Part shown: in pieces, positions 7,718 through 16,199 of the stretch | Position numbering within the stretch: the first letter of the stretch is position 1 | Layout of the letters: each line of letters begins with the position of its first letter | Source: an uncultured Bacteroidota bacterium | GTDB taxonomy: Bacteria; Bacteroidota; Bacteroidia; Flavobacteriales; Flavobacteriaceae | Assembly: GCA_913041125.1 (NCBI GenBank) | Contig: CAJWHM010000010.1 | Coordinates: forward strand, 1 to 57,762 | Length of the DNA stretch: 57,762 nucleotides | Reading direction: 5' to 3' | The notes under the pieces: generated by a model | What the model was told of the DNA's origin: nothing | The model's database searches: none | What the model saw: the letters and a program-made list of their open reading frames with translations, nothing else | Program-made: the position numbers and the translations under genes

Positions 7718-9244
7718 CTATTTGTAAAATCTTACGTAATCGATCTCCATTATGTCTTGATCAAAATCGCCTGGGATATTTCCACCTAATGTTCCGCCCA
7801 TAGCTATGTTTAATAAAAGATAATGAGGATTATCAAAAGGCACTTCTGAGGTATTTTCTAATTCAGCAACTAGTAAGTTGTCTACATAGACTTTGATTGA
7901 CGCAGAGTTCCATAATAAAGAATACAAATGGAAATCAGAGTTAACGTCTGATATGTTTAATGATGCAATATCTTTAGTTAATCCATATGATGCAGCTTGT
8001 CCACCACTATCTGCCCAATGAAATGTTCCGTATAGAATTTGTTTGTTGGAACCGTTCTGTTCCATTATATCAATCTCACCACACTCAGGCCAGCCAACAT
8101 TTCCAAGAGAAGTTCCGTAATAATTCCCAATTTCACCAACATTAGTTCCCATTGTCCAAATAGCTGGCCATGTACCTTTTGAACTTGGGAGTTTTGCACG
8201 GACATCTATACGACCGTATTTAATATTAAATTTTGAATTTAATCGTGCAGATGTAAAAGATTTATTAATTCCCTCATATTCAAAAATCTCTCTTTTTGCA
8301 ACTATTTTCAAAGTTCCGTCACTTACAAAGGAATTGTCAAGTCTTGTTGTATAATGTTGTTCTTCATTATTTTGCCAGCCTGAATTAGTGAGGGGGATAT
8401 ATTGTAAATGCCATTTTTCTTCTAATGGTCTACCATTATAATTGAATTCGTCGTTCCAAACTAATTGATAATCCTCATAGATAGTTACTTCTTCACTTTG
8501 ATCAATATTAGAAAGGTCAACTAAAGTATTAGATCTAGAAGAAAACTTTATGTTATCAAAGTAGTAATTAACTTCAACAGAATTTGAAATGTTGTATCCA
8601 AGTATAATTGTTATAGTATTATAAATACCATTTTTTCCATCTAACTCTGGAATATTAAAAATTAAAGTTTCCCAACCTGTGCCAATTGTTTCAGCGAATA
8701 GGTCCCCTGTTGTTTTCTTGCCAGGTGTATCATTTGGTAATTCATCCTCTAATTTTATAAGTACAGTATGTCCTGGTCCTGGAGAATAAAATTGTATTGA
8801 AATAGCCTCCTTTCCTTCAGGGAATACTATTTTTTCTTCTAATTCAAAATAAAATCCTGCCCAAGATTGAATTCCAGAGGGTTCTGTAACTTTAATGACT
8901 TTTGAAGATTGATTTTCATTATCAGTTTCTGGATTATCAGCATATTCTAATGATAAATTTATTGTTCCAATACCTCCAAATCTTCCCCAATTTCCAGTCA
9001 TTCTGTTACTTGGTTGTCTATCTTCTTCAGAAAAAGTAATTGTTGTTTCTTCAAAGGTAATTGAGCTTTGGTTAAGATTAGGACTTACTAATTCTGAGTT
9101 GTTAGACGAAGAACTATTAGAAGTAATCGTTGGGTTTATAGATTGATTGGTATTTATTTCGGGACTATTATCAGAACTTTCCTTATCGCACCCAACAGAT
9201 ATTATAAGAAATATAGAAAAAATATTATAAGAAAGGAACTTCAT
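7718..9244 (-). CDS. GH16 family beta-glucanase lipoprotein (laminarinase type)
   Basis: This 508-residue lipoprotein has lipobox SVGC (Cys19) followed by a Ser/Asn-rich linker. Residues about 60-235 form a beta-sandwich resembling a carbohydrate-binding module ('GIQSWAGFYFEL...YYFDNIKF'). Residues about 258-508 form the GH16 catalytic domain ('LVWNDEFNYNG...W') with the retaining active-site motif EIDIME (nucleophile Glu390, acid/base Glu395). It also has 'TWPAIWTMG' and 'VDYVRFYK'-like closing segments. GH16 enzymes of this type cut beta-1,3- or mixed-linked glucans such as laminarin. The lipid anchor implies display on the outer membrane. It fits with the GH3 enzyme 2 kb away, although no SusCD pair is visible. 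Confidence 0.9.
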   Translation of the reverse strand: MKFLSYNIFSIFLIISVGCDKESSDNSPEINTNQSINPTITSNSSSSNNSELVSPNLNQSSITFEETTITFSEEDRQPSNRMTGNWGRFGGIGTINLSLEYADNPETDNENQSSKVIKVTEPSGIQSWAGFYFELEEKIVFPEGKEAISIQFYSPGPGHTVLIKLEDELPNDTPGKKTTGDLFAETIGTGWETLIFNIPELDGKNGIYNTITIILGYNISNSVEVNYYFDNIKFSSRSNTLVDLSNIDQSEEVTIYEDYQLVWNDEFNYNGRPLEEKWHLQYIPLTNSGWQNNEEQHYTTRLDNSFVSDGTLKIVAKREIFEYEGINKSFTSARLNSKFNIKYGRIDVRAKLPSSKGTWPAIWTMGTNVGEIGNYYGTSLGNVGWPECGEIDIMEQNGSNKQILYGTFHWADSGGQAASYGLTKDIASLNISDVNSDFHLYSLLWNSASIKVYVDNLLVAELENTSEVPFDNPHYLLLNIAMGGTLGGNIPGDFDQDIMEIDYVRFYK

Positions 9245-9309
9245 TTAGATCAAATATTAAATTAGAAAAGGCAATCTAATTTTTTTTAATATAACCCATT
9301 GCTATTTTA

Positions 9310-10086
9310 TTAAATTTTTTTGAAGGATGATCTAAATTTATAGTTGAGGCCTATATTCCAGTCAAATGCTTTGGCATTTAAGTTCGAATTAATCGCTTTA
9401 TTTATTGTTGAAGAAAAAAAGACAGGTATTTTGAGGTGATGTAACGAAAAAGTATTTGCTAAATATAATCCGTCATTATTATCAATTTTTAAAAAATAAA
9501 ATTCAGGATTTAAATTTATATTAATCGACTTACTTATATTTATTCTATTAGCAAAGAGTCTAAAAGAAATAAAGTTGCCACTTTTTGTTTGATCAATTTT
9601 TTCAAGCCCTCTTCCATTTAAATAGTAAACACCAAAATTAATTTTGTTTGAAATATTGTAACTCATAAATGTATTCCAAATAAAATATCTTTGAGGGGTC
9701 AGGACATTAATATTTTTTGATTTTCTTGTGTACTCGAGATTATTAAAAGCATAAGCCGGGAAAAAACTACCTAATCTTACATTGAATTTTTTATTTTGAA
9801 TAAGTCTATAGCTCCATCCGAATAAAAATGACCAAGGCCTCATTCCATCGAGGTCAAATCGTAATTGAGAATCAAAACTCAAACGTTTACCTCCTATGGA
9901 TAGATTGGCAGTAGTAGCTGGTTTCCCAAGAGAAAATAAAGGTATAAATGAAAATCCGTTATTTGTCAAATTGATATTACCTGTAAAAAATAAAGTTTTA
10001 GAACTGTCTTTATCTTGTGCATTTACAGATAAAACAGTAGTTATCAAAATAAAAAGAGTTTTTTTAATAGTTGTAAATAATTTCAT
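9310..10086 (-). CDS. Outer-membrane beta-barrel protein candidate
   Basis: This 258-residue protein has a signal peptide (about 1-23, ending NAQ). The mature chain is made of alternating aromatic and hydrophobic strands with Asn/Gly/Lys turns ('LFFTGNINLTNNGFSFIPLFSLG', 'FGVYYLNGRGLEKI') and ends in a strand of the form 'WNIGLNYKFRSSFKKI'. This layout matches small outer-membrane barrels of Bacteroidota. It lies upstream of the GH16 gene on the same strand with a 65-base gap and may be cotranscribed with it. The specific function is unknown. Confidence 0.65.
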   Translation of the reverse strand: MKLFTTIKKTLFILITTVLSVNAQDKDSSKTLFFTGNINLTNNGFSFIPLFSLGKPATTANLSIGGKRLSFDSQLRFDLDGMRPWSFLFGWSYRLIQNKKFNVRLGSFFPAYAFNNLEYTRKSKNINVLTPQRYFIWNTFMSYNISNKINFGVYYLNGRGLEKIDQTKSGNFISFRLFANRINISKSININLNPEFYFLKIDNNDGLYLANTFSLHHLKIPVFFSSTINKAINSNLNAKAFDWNIGLNYKFRSSFKKI

Positions 10087-10184
10087 TTATAAAAATAAAT
10101 TACAAGTTAAACGAATTTATTTCCTTGATAAAACAAATGTTTTCTGTTTGAGAAAAGATTTAATACTTTTAAAAAAATATTTGT

Positions 10185-10274
10185 GTGGAGTGGTATGTAA
10201 AAAATAGATGGTGGATTTGGACTATCACTGGAATTTATTTAGCCTACAGAATTTTAACAGGATTATATTATTAA
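10185..10274 (+). CDS. Candidate 29-residue membrane protein, GTG start
   Basis: A frame from GTG at 10185 to TAA at 10272-10274 encodes a Trp-rich single-helix peptide that starts MEWYVKNRWWIWTITGIY and ends AYRILTGLYY. A basic head followed by a Trp/Tyr-bordered helix of about 18 residues is typical of genuine small membrane proteins and unlikely from random AT-rich DNA. It lies between the barrel protein and the Crp regulator, on the opposite strand to both. No homologue is recognised. The remaining bases 10087-10184 show only weak promoter-like TTTG/TACTTTTA elements. Confidence 0.45.
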   Translation: MEWYVKNRWWIWTITGIYLAYRILTGLYY

Positions 10275-10278
10275 TAAT

Positions 10279-10860
10279 TTATTTACCTATCTCAACCTCA
10301 ATTTTTTTTAGTGTCCGCGAAATAACTTCCCTTGAAGTTCCAAGATCGTTAGCAATTTGTTTATGAGTTTTGCTTAAATTTATTTCTCCAGAATTACTGG
10401 AATGCTTTTTCAAATATGCTTTTAAACGAGCATCAATTTTTTTAAAACTTAACTCTTCAATAGTATTTAATAAATCATCATATCGATTTACAAAGAGGTC
10501 AATTATTAAGTTATTCCATTCGGGAAATTTAACTTGCCACTCACGTACTTTTTCATTTGAAATAAATACTAATTCTGAATCACTTTCAGTAGTGGCTGAG
10601 ACTTTACTAATTTTATCTTTAAAACTCGCAATCATTGACATTAAACATGTCTCTCCTTTATCAACATAGTAGAGTAAAACCTCTTTTCCAGTCTCATCAT
10701 TTTCTATAAACACACGTATACTTCCATTTAAAACAAAAGGGATTTGGGCCATAAGATCACCATTTGTAATTAAAGGGGTGTTTTTAGCAAATTTTTGTTT
10801 TTGAGAGTTTTCATTAATTTCTTTAATAAGTGCTTCAGGCAAACCTATACTTTCGAACAT
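10279..10860 (-). CDS. Crp/Fnr-family transcriptional regulator
   Basis: This 193-residue regulator has an N-terminal cyclic-nucleotide-binding-type beta-barrel (about 20-115: 'NTPLITNGDLMAQIPFVLNGSIRVFIENDETGKEVLLYYV', 'GETCLMSM'). The C-terminal winged helix-turn-helix is at about 140-193 ('THKQIANDLGTSREVISRTLKKIE'). The 'GETCLMSM' phrase in place of a canonical cAMP phosphate-binding cassette is common in Bacteroidota Crp/Fnr members, whose ligands are mostly unknown, so cAMP binding should not be assumed. It is divergent from the GH3 gene over 106 bases that include a small inverted repeat, so it may control that gene or itself. Confidence 0.88.
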   Translation of the reverse strand: MFESIGLPEALIKEINENSQKQKFAKNTPLITNGDLMAQIPFVLNGSIRVFIENDETGKEVLLYYVDKGETCLMSMIASFKDKISKVSATTESDSELVFISNEKVREWQVKFPEWNNLIIDLFVNRYDDLLNTIEELSFKKIDARLKAYLKKHSSNSGEINLSKTHKQIANDLGTSREVISRTLKKIEVEIGK

Positions 10861-10884
10861 AAAAGAAGATTTTTTTTATTAATT

Positions 10885-10900
10885 GAATTATATTTAATTC
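10885..10900. promoter_or_regulatory. Small inverted repeat in the crp/GH3 divergent region
   Basis: GAATTA-tatt-TAATTC is a 6-bp perfect inverted repeat with a 4-base centre, 25 bases upstream of the Crp/Fnr start codon. Dimeric Crp/Fnr proteins bind dyads of about this size, so it may be an autoregulatory site. The very AT-rich context weakens the case. Confidence 0.25.
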
Positions 10901-10966
10901 TAATCAAATGATAAATAATAAATAATTTGTTTTTTACAATTTACTAAAATAAACCACTCTTGTGAC

Positions 10967-12913
10967 ATGAAAAAAATATTAAAATTTATACTTATATTTT
11001 TACTCATTTTATCTTCTTCTATAATAATTGTATACCTTTTTTATACTGTTAAATGGAAAATTAATACATATAATAACAAATCTCTACTAGGAGAAAAAGT
11101 TCCTAAAATAGAATTTGAAGGAAAAACTTACAGAGATTTAAACAAAAATGGGAAACTTGATGTTTACGAAAATTTTTCATTTAGCATTGAAGAAAGAGTT
11201 GAAGACTTGATCAGTCAAATGACTATAGAAGAAAAGGCAGGGTCAATGTTTATTACTATGATTGGTGTTAATAATGACGGAACATTAATGGAAAGTCCAA
11301 GCTTTAGCGATCCTTTTTCATTTTTAATGAATAGTTCTTCAGAAATGATTGCGAAAAAAAGTATGAATCATTTTAACATTCGAGCATCACACGAAAAAGA
11401 AAAAATGCTAGAATGGCACAATAAAGTTCAAGATATGGGATCAAGAACAAGATTGGGGATTCCAATTACAATTGCAACAGATCCTCGTCATGGGACCTCA
11501 AAAGATTTTGGAGCTACTATATATACACCATATTTTTCATCATGGCCTTCAGCTCTTGGTATGGGTGCCATAAATGATTCAATTTTGACAAAAGAATTTG
11601 GAAAAATTGTAAGAGAAGAATACAAATCTTTAGGCATAAGATTAGCTTTGGGACCGATGGCTGATACTAGTACAGAACCACGTTGGGCAAGAGTTAATGG
11701 AACTTTTGGTGAAAATGCAGAATTAAACGCAAGATTAATCGCAGCATATATAACTGGCCTTCAGGGAGATAGATTAGATAAATCATCTGTAGCTGCAATG
11801 GTAAAACATTTTCCAGGTTCAGGCCCAGTTGACGGAGGTAAAGACAGTCATTTTCCTCCAGGATTACAATCTTACAAAGGGAATAATTTTGATTATCACC
11901 TTATTCCTTTTAAGGCTGCTTTTGATGTTGGAACTGCCTCTGTAATGCCATTATATAGCGTGCCAAAGGGGATTACAAGTGAAGATGTTGCTGCAGGCTA
12001 TAATAGAGATATTATTACAGGTCTTATAAGAAATAAATATAATTTTGATGGTATTATATGTACTGATTGGGGATTAATTAGTGATTTTAAATTATTAGGT
12101 ATGATGTTTAAACCTGCATCAGCTCATGGAGTAGAAAATTTGAGTACAGATCAGAGATTAATTAAAATTATTGAAGCAGGTGTAGATATGATTGGTGGTG
12201 AGAATTTAACAGAAGAATTAGCTAATTTGATTAAGGGAGGTAAAATAAAAGAATCAAGAATAAATTTGTCTCTTAAAAGAATTTTTAAACAAAAATTTAA
12301 ACTAGGCCTTTTTGATAATCCATATTTGGAAGAAAATTCATTACTGTCCTTAGATAATAAAAAAAATATAGAAATGGGAAAGCTGGCACAGCGTAAATCT
12401 CTTGTATTATTAAAAAATACTGGGATACTACCTTTAGATCCTAATTCGAAAATTTATATATATGGTTTTGATGATAATCTAACAAAAAAAATAAATAAAG
12501 TTTCACTAGAAGAAGCTGAAGTGATAGTTGCCAAAGTAAAAACTCCGAGTTGGGGTGAAAAAAACGGTGAGTCGATTATGGAAAAACTTTTTAGTGGAGG
12601 ACGACTAGACTTTCAGAAAAAAGAATTAGATAATTTATTACCAATTTTTGAATCAAAGCCCACAATATTAGTTGCTAATTTAAGAAGACCATCAGTTTTA
12701 ACGGAATTTGAAAAAGTATCTAAAGCACTAATAGCGGACTTTGACGTTTCTAATAATGTCATTTTTGAATTAATTTTTGGAGAGTTTAATCCGACAGGGA
12801 AACTTCCTATTCAATTGCCCTCCTCAATGAAAAGTGTTGAAAATCAAATTGAAGACCTCCCCTTTGATCTTGATAAACCACTATTTAATTATGGTCATGG
12901 ATTATCCTTTTAA
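10967..12913 (+). CDS. Glycoside hydrolase family 3 enzyme (beta-glucosidase type)
   Basis: This 648-residue protein has an N-terminal signal anchor (about 5-27) and a short 'YRDLNKNGKLDVYEN' Ca-binding-like segment (55-69) common at the start of exported GH3 proteins. The GH3 TIM-barrel follows, with 'ERVEDLISQMTIEEKAGSMF' (76-95), 'KHFPGSGPVDGGKDSHFPPG' (280-299) and 'GIICTDWG' (362-369, nucleophile Asp367). Next is the alpha/beta sandwich domain ('LAQRKSLVLLKNTGILPL', about 473-492). It ends with the typical 'NPTGKLPIQLP...FNYGHGLSF'. It hydrolyses terminal beta-glucosyl (or related) residues, plausibly finishing the oligosaccharides made by the GH16 enzyme. It is followed 31 bases later by an FAD oxidoreductase. 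Confidence 0.9.
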   Translation: MKKILKFILIFLLILSSSIIIVYLFYTVKWKINTYNNKSLLGEKVPKIEFEGKTYRDLNKNGKLDVYENFSFSIEERVEDLISQMTIEEKAGSMFITMIGVNNDGTLMESPSFSDPFSFLMNSSSEMIAKKSMNHFNIRASHEKEKMLEWHNKVQDMGSRTRLGIPITIATDPRHGTSKDFGATIYTPYFSSWPSALGMGAINDSILTKEFGKIVREEYKSLGIRLALGPMADTSTEPRWARVNGTFGENAELNARLIAAYITGLQGDRLDKSSVAAMVKHFPGSGPVDGGKDSHFPPGLQSYKGNNFDYHLIPFKAAFDVGTASVMPLYSVPKGITSEDVAAGYNRDIITGLIRNKYNFDGIICTDWGLISDFKLLGMMFKPASAHGVENLSTDQRLIKIIEAGVDMIGGENLTEELANLIKGGKIKESRINLSLKRIFKQKFKLGLFDNPYLEENSLLSLDNKKNIEMGKLAQRKSLVLLKNTGILPLDPNSKIYIYGFDDNLTKKINKVSLEEAEVIVAKVKTPSWGEKNGESIMEKLFSGGRLDFQKKELDNLLPIFESKPTILVANLRRPSVLTEFEKVSKALIADFDVSNNVIFELIFGEFNPTGKLPIQLPSSMKSVENQIEDLPFDLDKPLFNYGHGLSF

Positions 12914-12944
12914 TATTAAAGCTACTCTTTAAATCATAACCTAA

Positions 12945-14072
12945 ATGATAAGTTTTTGGGAAAAAAAGGAGTTATTGTCTTATGACTTAGTTGTCTTAGG
13001 AGGTGGAATTACCGGAATGTTTTGCGCTTTATCATACAGAGAAAGTTTCCCTAAAGCAAGAATTGCAATTTTAGAAAGAGGTTTATTTTCATCTGGCGCA
13101 AGTACCAAAAATGCTGGTTTTGCATGTTTTGGATCTCTTACAGAACTTATTGAGGATATTGAACAAATGAATGAAAGTGAAGTTTACAAAATCATCCAAA
13201 TGAGATTAGAAGGACTTTCTTTATTAAGGAAAACTCTTGGCGACAAGAATTTAGACATACAATTCAATGGTGGCTATGAACTCTTTTTTGATAAGAATTC
13301 AGAGGTAATAGACAAAATAGATTATGTAAATTCTTTCTTGAAACCAATTTTTTCTAAGCAGGTTTTTAAGTTTAATAATTCAAAAATAAATGAGTTTGGA
13401 TTTGATTCTAATAAAGTAAAGTTTATAATTGAAAATAAACTAGAGGGTCAAATAAATACTGGTAAAATGATGCGCAGTTTGAGGGGAAAAGTTAATATGG
13501 AAAATATTGATTTTTTCTCCAATACAACTTTGGAAAAATTTGAAATTCAAAATGATCAAAAGCTACTTACCCTAAATTTAAAAAAAGAAGAATTTAAACT
13601 TAGTTGTAAAAAATTGGCAATATGTAATAATGCTTTTGTGAATCAAATTTTACCCAATTCAAATATTATTCCTGGAAGAGGTTTAATTATTATCTCAAAG
13701 CCAATGAAAAATCTTAAGATAAAAGGTTCTTTTCATTACGAAAAAGGATACTACTATTTTAGAAATATTGATAATAGAATTTTACTTGGAGGAGGGAGAA
13801 ATATGGATATGGATGTTGAGAAAACAACCCAATTTGGAATAAATCCAAAAATCAAAAATAAATTGCTAAATGATATTAATCAATTTATTTTACCAAAAGA
13901 AAAATTTAATATTGAAATGGAATGGTCGGGGATTATGGCATTTGGAAAAAATAAAATTCCAATTGTTAGAAGAGAAAATCAGTATACTGCCATAGGAGTT
14001 AAACTGGGAGGAATGGGAATTGCGATTGGAAGTTTAATAGGAAAGAAAGTATCAGATTTATTAATTGAATAA
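12945..14072 (+). CDS. FAD-dependent oxidoreductase (DAO family)
   Basis: This 375-residue flavoprotein has the dinucleotide-binding motif 'LVVLGGGITG' (about 15-24), 'ILERGLFSSGASTKNAGFACFGS' (FAD-contacting segment) and the C-terminal 'YTAIGVKLGGMGIAIG' that closes the FAD site. This is the D-amino-acid/glycine oxidase superfamily, whose members oxidise amines or 2-hydroxy acids. The specific substrate cannot be read from the sequence. There is no signal peptide, so it is cytosolic. It lies 31 bases after the GH3 gene and 46 bases before a small membrane protein, all in the same direction. Confidence 0.82.
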   Translation: MISFWEKKELLSYDLVVLGGGITGMFCALSYRESFPKARIAILERGLFSSGASTKNAGFACFGSLTELIEDIEQMNESEVYKIIQMRLEGLSLLRKTLGDKNLDIQFNGGYELFFDKNSEVIDKIDYVNSFLKPIFSKQVFKFNNSKINEFGFDSNKVKFIIENKLEGQINTGKMMRSLRGKVNMENIDFFSNTTLEKFEIQNDQKLLTLNLKKEEFKLSCKKLAICNNAFVNQILPNSNIIPGRGLIIISKPMKNLKIKGSFHYEKGYYYFRNIDNRILLGGGRNMDMDVEKTTQFGINPKIKNKLLNDINQFILPKEKFNIEMEWSGIMAFGKNKIPIVRRENQYTAIGVKLGGMGIAIGSLIGKKVSDLLIE

Positions 14073-14118
14073 ATCATTAATCAAAGTTTTACTAATTTCA
14101 AGTTTATATATTTATTAA

Positions 14119-14412
14119 ATGAAAAAATTAAAATATTATTTTACATTTTCATATTTAAAACCATCATATTTTTGGCCAATAAGGATTTTAATGATTCTAT
14201 ATTTTTTAATTATTTATGCTGGACTTGTTTATGATTTATTAAACCCTAAGATTGAATATTATTCAGATACAAACGAATATTTAAACATTCTCTTCTCAGA
14301 TTCATCTTTTTATTATTTGTATGTCCTACCCTTATTTGTGATTTATTTTCTTTCTGTGTTTTTAGAGTTTGTTTTGACTCTCGATAAAAACAAAAACATA
14401 AGAAAAAAATAA
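14119..14412 (+). CDS. Small membrane protein with two predicted helices
   Basis: This 97-residue protein has hydrophobic segments at about 20-40 ('FWPIRILMILYFLIIYAGLVY') and 67-90 ('LYVLPLFVIYFLSVFLEFVL') joined by an acidic loop ('YYSDTNEYLNILFSDSSF') and ended by a basic tail. The topology is coherent and codon use is like its neighbours, so it is probably real. It has no recognised domain. It is the last gene of a GH3-FAD oxidoreductase-membrane protein run. Its stop codon overlaps the A-tract of the minus-strand terminator. Confidence 0.6.
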   Translation: MKKLKYYFTFSYLKPSYFWPIRILMILYFLIIYAGLVYDLLNPKIEYYSDTNEYLNILFSDSSFYYLYVLPLFVIYFLSVFLEFVLTLDKNKNIRKK

Positions 14413-14437
14413 AAAAACCGCTTCATTAAAGAAGCGG
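14411..14437 (-). terminator. Intrinsic terminator acting on the minus strand
   Basis: CCGCTTC (14418-14424) and GAAGCGG (14431-14437) form a 7-bp GC-rich stem with a 6-base loop. The homopolymer is an A7 at 14411-14417, so the T-run follows the stem only on the minus strand. It therefore ends a leftward transcript, yet no ordinary minus-strand gene lies to its right before 14781. Confidence 0.75.
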
Positions 14438-14540
14438 CTAAACAAATGAATAAATTAACAAAGAATAAATACCAAGCTTTTGACGAAAAAAGCGTTTACG
14501 TATTTAAAAAAATGCAACATAAAACCAGTTCCATTTTTTA
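14411..14540 (-). ncRNA. Candidate small RNA of about 130 nt
   Basis: A perfect Bacteroidota -7 box (TATCTTTG, 14546-14553) and a strong terminator (14411-14437), both on the minus strand, bracket about 130 bases with no ordinary gene. Inside is a second hairpin GCTTTT/AAAAGC. A 12-codon frame at 14496-14534 (MELVLCCIFLNT) would start within a few bases of the predicted transcription start. The region may encode a regulatory RNA, a near-leaderless micropeptide, or both. The rest of the gap (14554-14780) holds only the dyad at 14742. No match to tmRNA, SRP RNA or 6S RNA is apparent by eye. Confidence 0.45.
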
Positions 14541-14545
14541 TATTA

Positions 14546-14553
14546 CAAAGATA
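14546..14553 (-). promoter_or_regulatory. Bacteroidota -7 box TATCTTTG (minus strand)
   Basis: This is an exact match to TAnnTTTG, read leftwards, about 110 bases upstream of the minus-strand terminator stem. The -33 TTTG is not at the usual distance (the nearest TTTG is only four bases upstream). Confidence 0.45.
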
Positions 14554-14741
14554 TAAGCAAATCAATGAAAATAATATTAAGAAAATGTGAAAAATTGACT
14601 TTTTGTTGAATATTCAATAATTTATACTGTAAAATAAAAATTGAATAGAAATATTTATGATATTTTAAGATATTAGTTAAAAATCATTAGAATAAAATTT
14701 GATTTAATCAAAATTTACTTTCTTATATCATCAAGTATTAA

Positions 14742-14762
14742 TTAATGTTAATTTAACATTAA
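14742..14762. promoter_or_regulatory. 21-bp perfect dyad upstream of the sulfatase
   Basis: TTAATGTTAA and TTAACATTAA are exact inverted repeats around one central T, ending 18 bases before the sulfatase ATG. The position suits a repressor operator or a binding site overlapping the transcription start. Confidence 0.4.
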
Positions 14763-14780
14763 CAACATATACAAAGATCA

Positions 14781-16199
14781 ATGCTTAAAATCTTTTTTAA
14801 AATTACTTTATATAGTCTACTATTTTTTACGTTCATTACCTGTAATAAAGAAATCCCTCCTAACGTAATTTTTATACTTACAGATGATCAGGGGTATGGT
14901 GATCTTGGAATTTATGGGGCATCAGATATAATTACTCCCAATATTGATAGTATCGCAAAAAAAGGGGCATATTTTACCTCTTATTATTCCACACAACCAG
15001 TTTGCTCTGCCTCACGTGCATCTATACTTACAGGTTGTTATCCAGATAGATTAGGAGTTTTTAATGCATACAGTCCAGGCTCAAAAGTGGGACTTAATCC
15101 AGATGAGACTACTATAGCAGAGTTACTTAAGGCAAATGGTTATAATACAGCTATTTTTGGTAAGTGGCATCTAGGAGATGCTCCAAGATTTCAACCACGT
15201 AAGCAGGGTTTTGATGAATATTTTGGAATCCTTTATTCAAACGATATGTGGCCAAAGCATCCTCAACAAGGAACTGTATTTAATTTTCCTGAAATTAAAT
15301 TATATGAAAATGAAACACCATTAAGAGCTCTTGAAGATCAAACTTTTTTAACAGGTGCCTTAACTGATAAAGCAATTGATTTTATAAAAAAAAATAAAAA
15401 TGATCCCTTTTTTATTTATTTACCTCACCCCCAGCCACATGTACCTCTATTTGCATCAAAAAATTTTAAAGACACTCAAAAAAGAGGTCTATATGGAGAC
15501 GTAATTAATGAAATAGATAATTCTGTAGGGCAAATTTTAAATACTTTAAAGGACGAAGGACTTGAGGAGAATACAATCATTATCTATACGTCAGACAATG
15601 GACCTTGGCTTTCATACGGAGGTCACTCAGGGTCATCTGGAATTTTTAGAGAGGGTAAAGGAACAAATTGGGAGGGAGGACATCGTGTACCTGGGATTGT
15701 TTATTACCCTAGAAAAATTGCTCCAAATACACGCATTGATGCACCAGCAATGGGGATAGATTGGTTACCCACAATTGCCTCTTTTACAGGTAGTAAATTA
15801 CCAAAGAAAAAAATTGATGGAGCTTCCTTAGTACCACTTTTAACAGGAGAAACCAATATTTCTCCGCATAAAAACTTCTTCTTTTATTATAGAACAAACG
15901 AATTACATGCTGTAAGGCACAAAAATTGGAAACTTTATTTACCTCACACTTACCGAACTTTAAATGGTAGAAAAGGAAGAAATGATGGATATCCAGTTCC
16001 TTACGATATGAATGAGATCAAAATTCCAAAACTCTTTAACTTAGAAGTTGATCCAAGCGAAACAAATGATATTGCAATTGACAACCAACAAATTGTTAAT
16101 CATATTTTAATGATTGCAGACTCGGTTCGATATGTTTTAGGTGACAATTTAAAAGGGATTAAAGGAAGGGAAGTTAGAAAAGTTGGAAGAATAGATTAA
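14781..16199 (+). CDS. Family S1 sulfatase lipoprotein
   Basis: This 472-residue enzyme has a lipobox (FITC, Cys21). The sulfatase signature CSASRASILTG has its catalytic Cys at residue 75, the residue converted to formylglycine by an anaerobic or FGE-type maturase (not in this window). Metal-site residues are visible as 'ILTDDQGYGDLG' (Asp35, Asp36), 'FGKWHLGD', and 'IIIYTSDNGPW'. Such enzymes remove sulfate from sulfated polysaccharides, and the exact linkage cannot be read. The length and C-terminal substrate-binding part ('HKNWKLYLPH...LFNLEVDPSE') are normal for arylsulfatase-type S1 members. It is preceded by a 21-bp dyad and ends one base before the convergent 6-phosphogluconate dehydrogenase stop. 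Confidence 0.9.
   Translation: MLKIFFKITLYSLLFFTFITCNKEIPPNVIFILTDDQGYGDLGIYGASDIITPNIDSIAKKGAYFTSYYSTQPVCSASRASILTGCYPDRLGVFNAYSPGSKVGLNPDETTIAELLKANGYNTAIFGKWHLGDAPRFQPRKQGFDEYFGILYSNDMWPKHPQQGTVFNFPEIKLYENETPLRALEDQTFLTGALTDKAIDFIKKNKNDPFFIYLPHPQPHVPLFASKNFKDTQKRGLYGDVINEIDNSVGQILNTLKDEGLEENTIIIYTSDNGPWLSYGGHSGSSGIFREGKGTNWEGGHRVPGIVYYPRKIAPNTRIDAPAMGIDWLPTIASFTGSKLPKKKIDGASLVPLLTGETNISPHKNFFFYYRTNELHAVRHKNWKLYLPHTYRTLNGRKGRNDGYPVPYDMNEIKIPKLFNLEVDPSETNDIAIDNQQIVNHILMIADSVRYVLGDNLKGIKGREVRKVGRID

Noticed and set aside
9896-10207. Plus-strand 103-codon frame
   Set aside because: Most of it is antisense to the barrel gene. Only the following frame at 10185-10274 looks coding.
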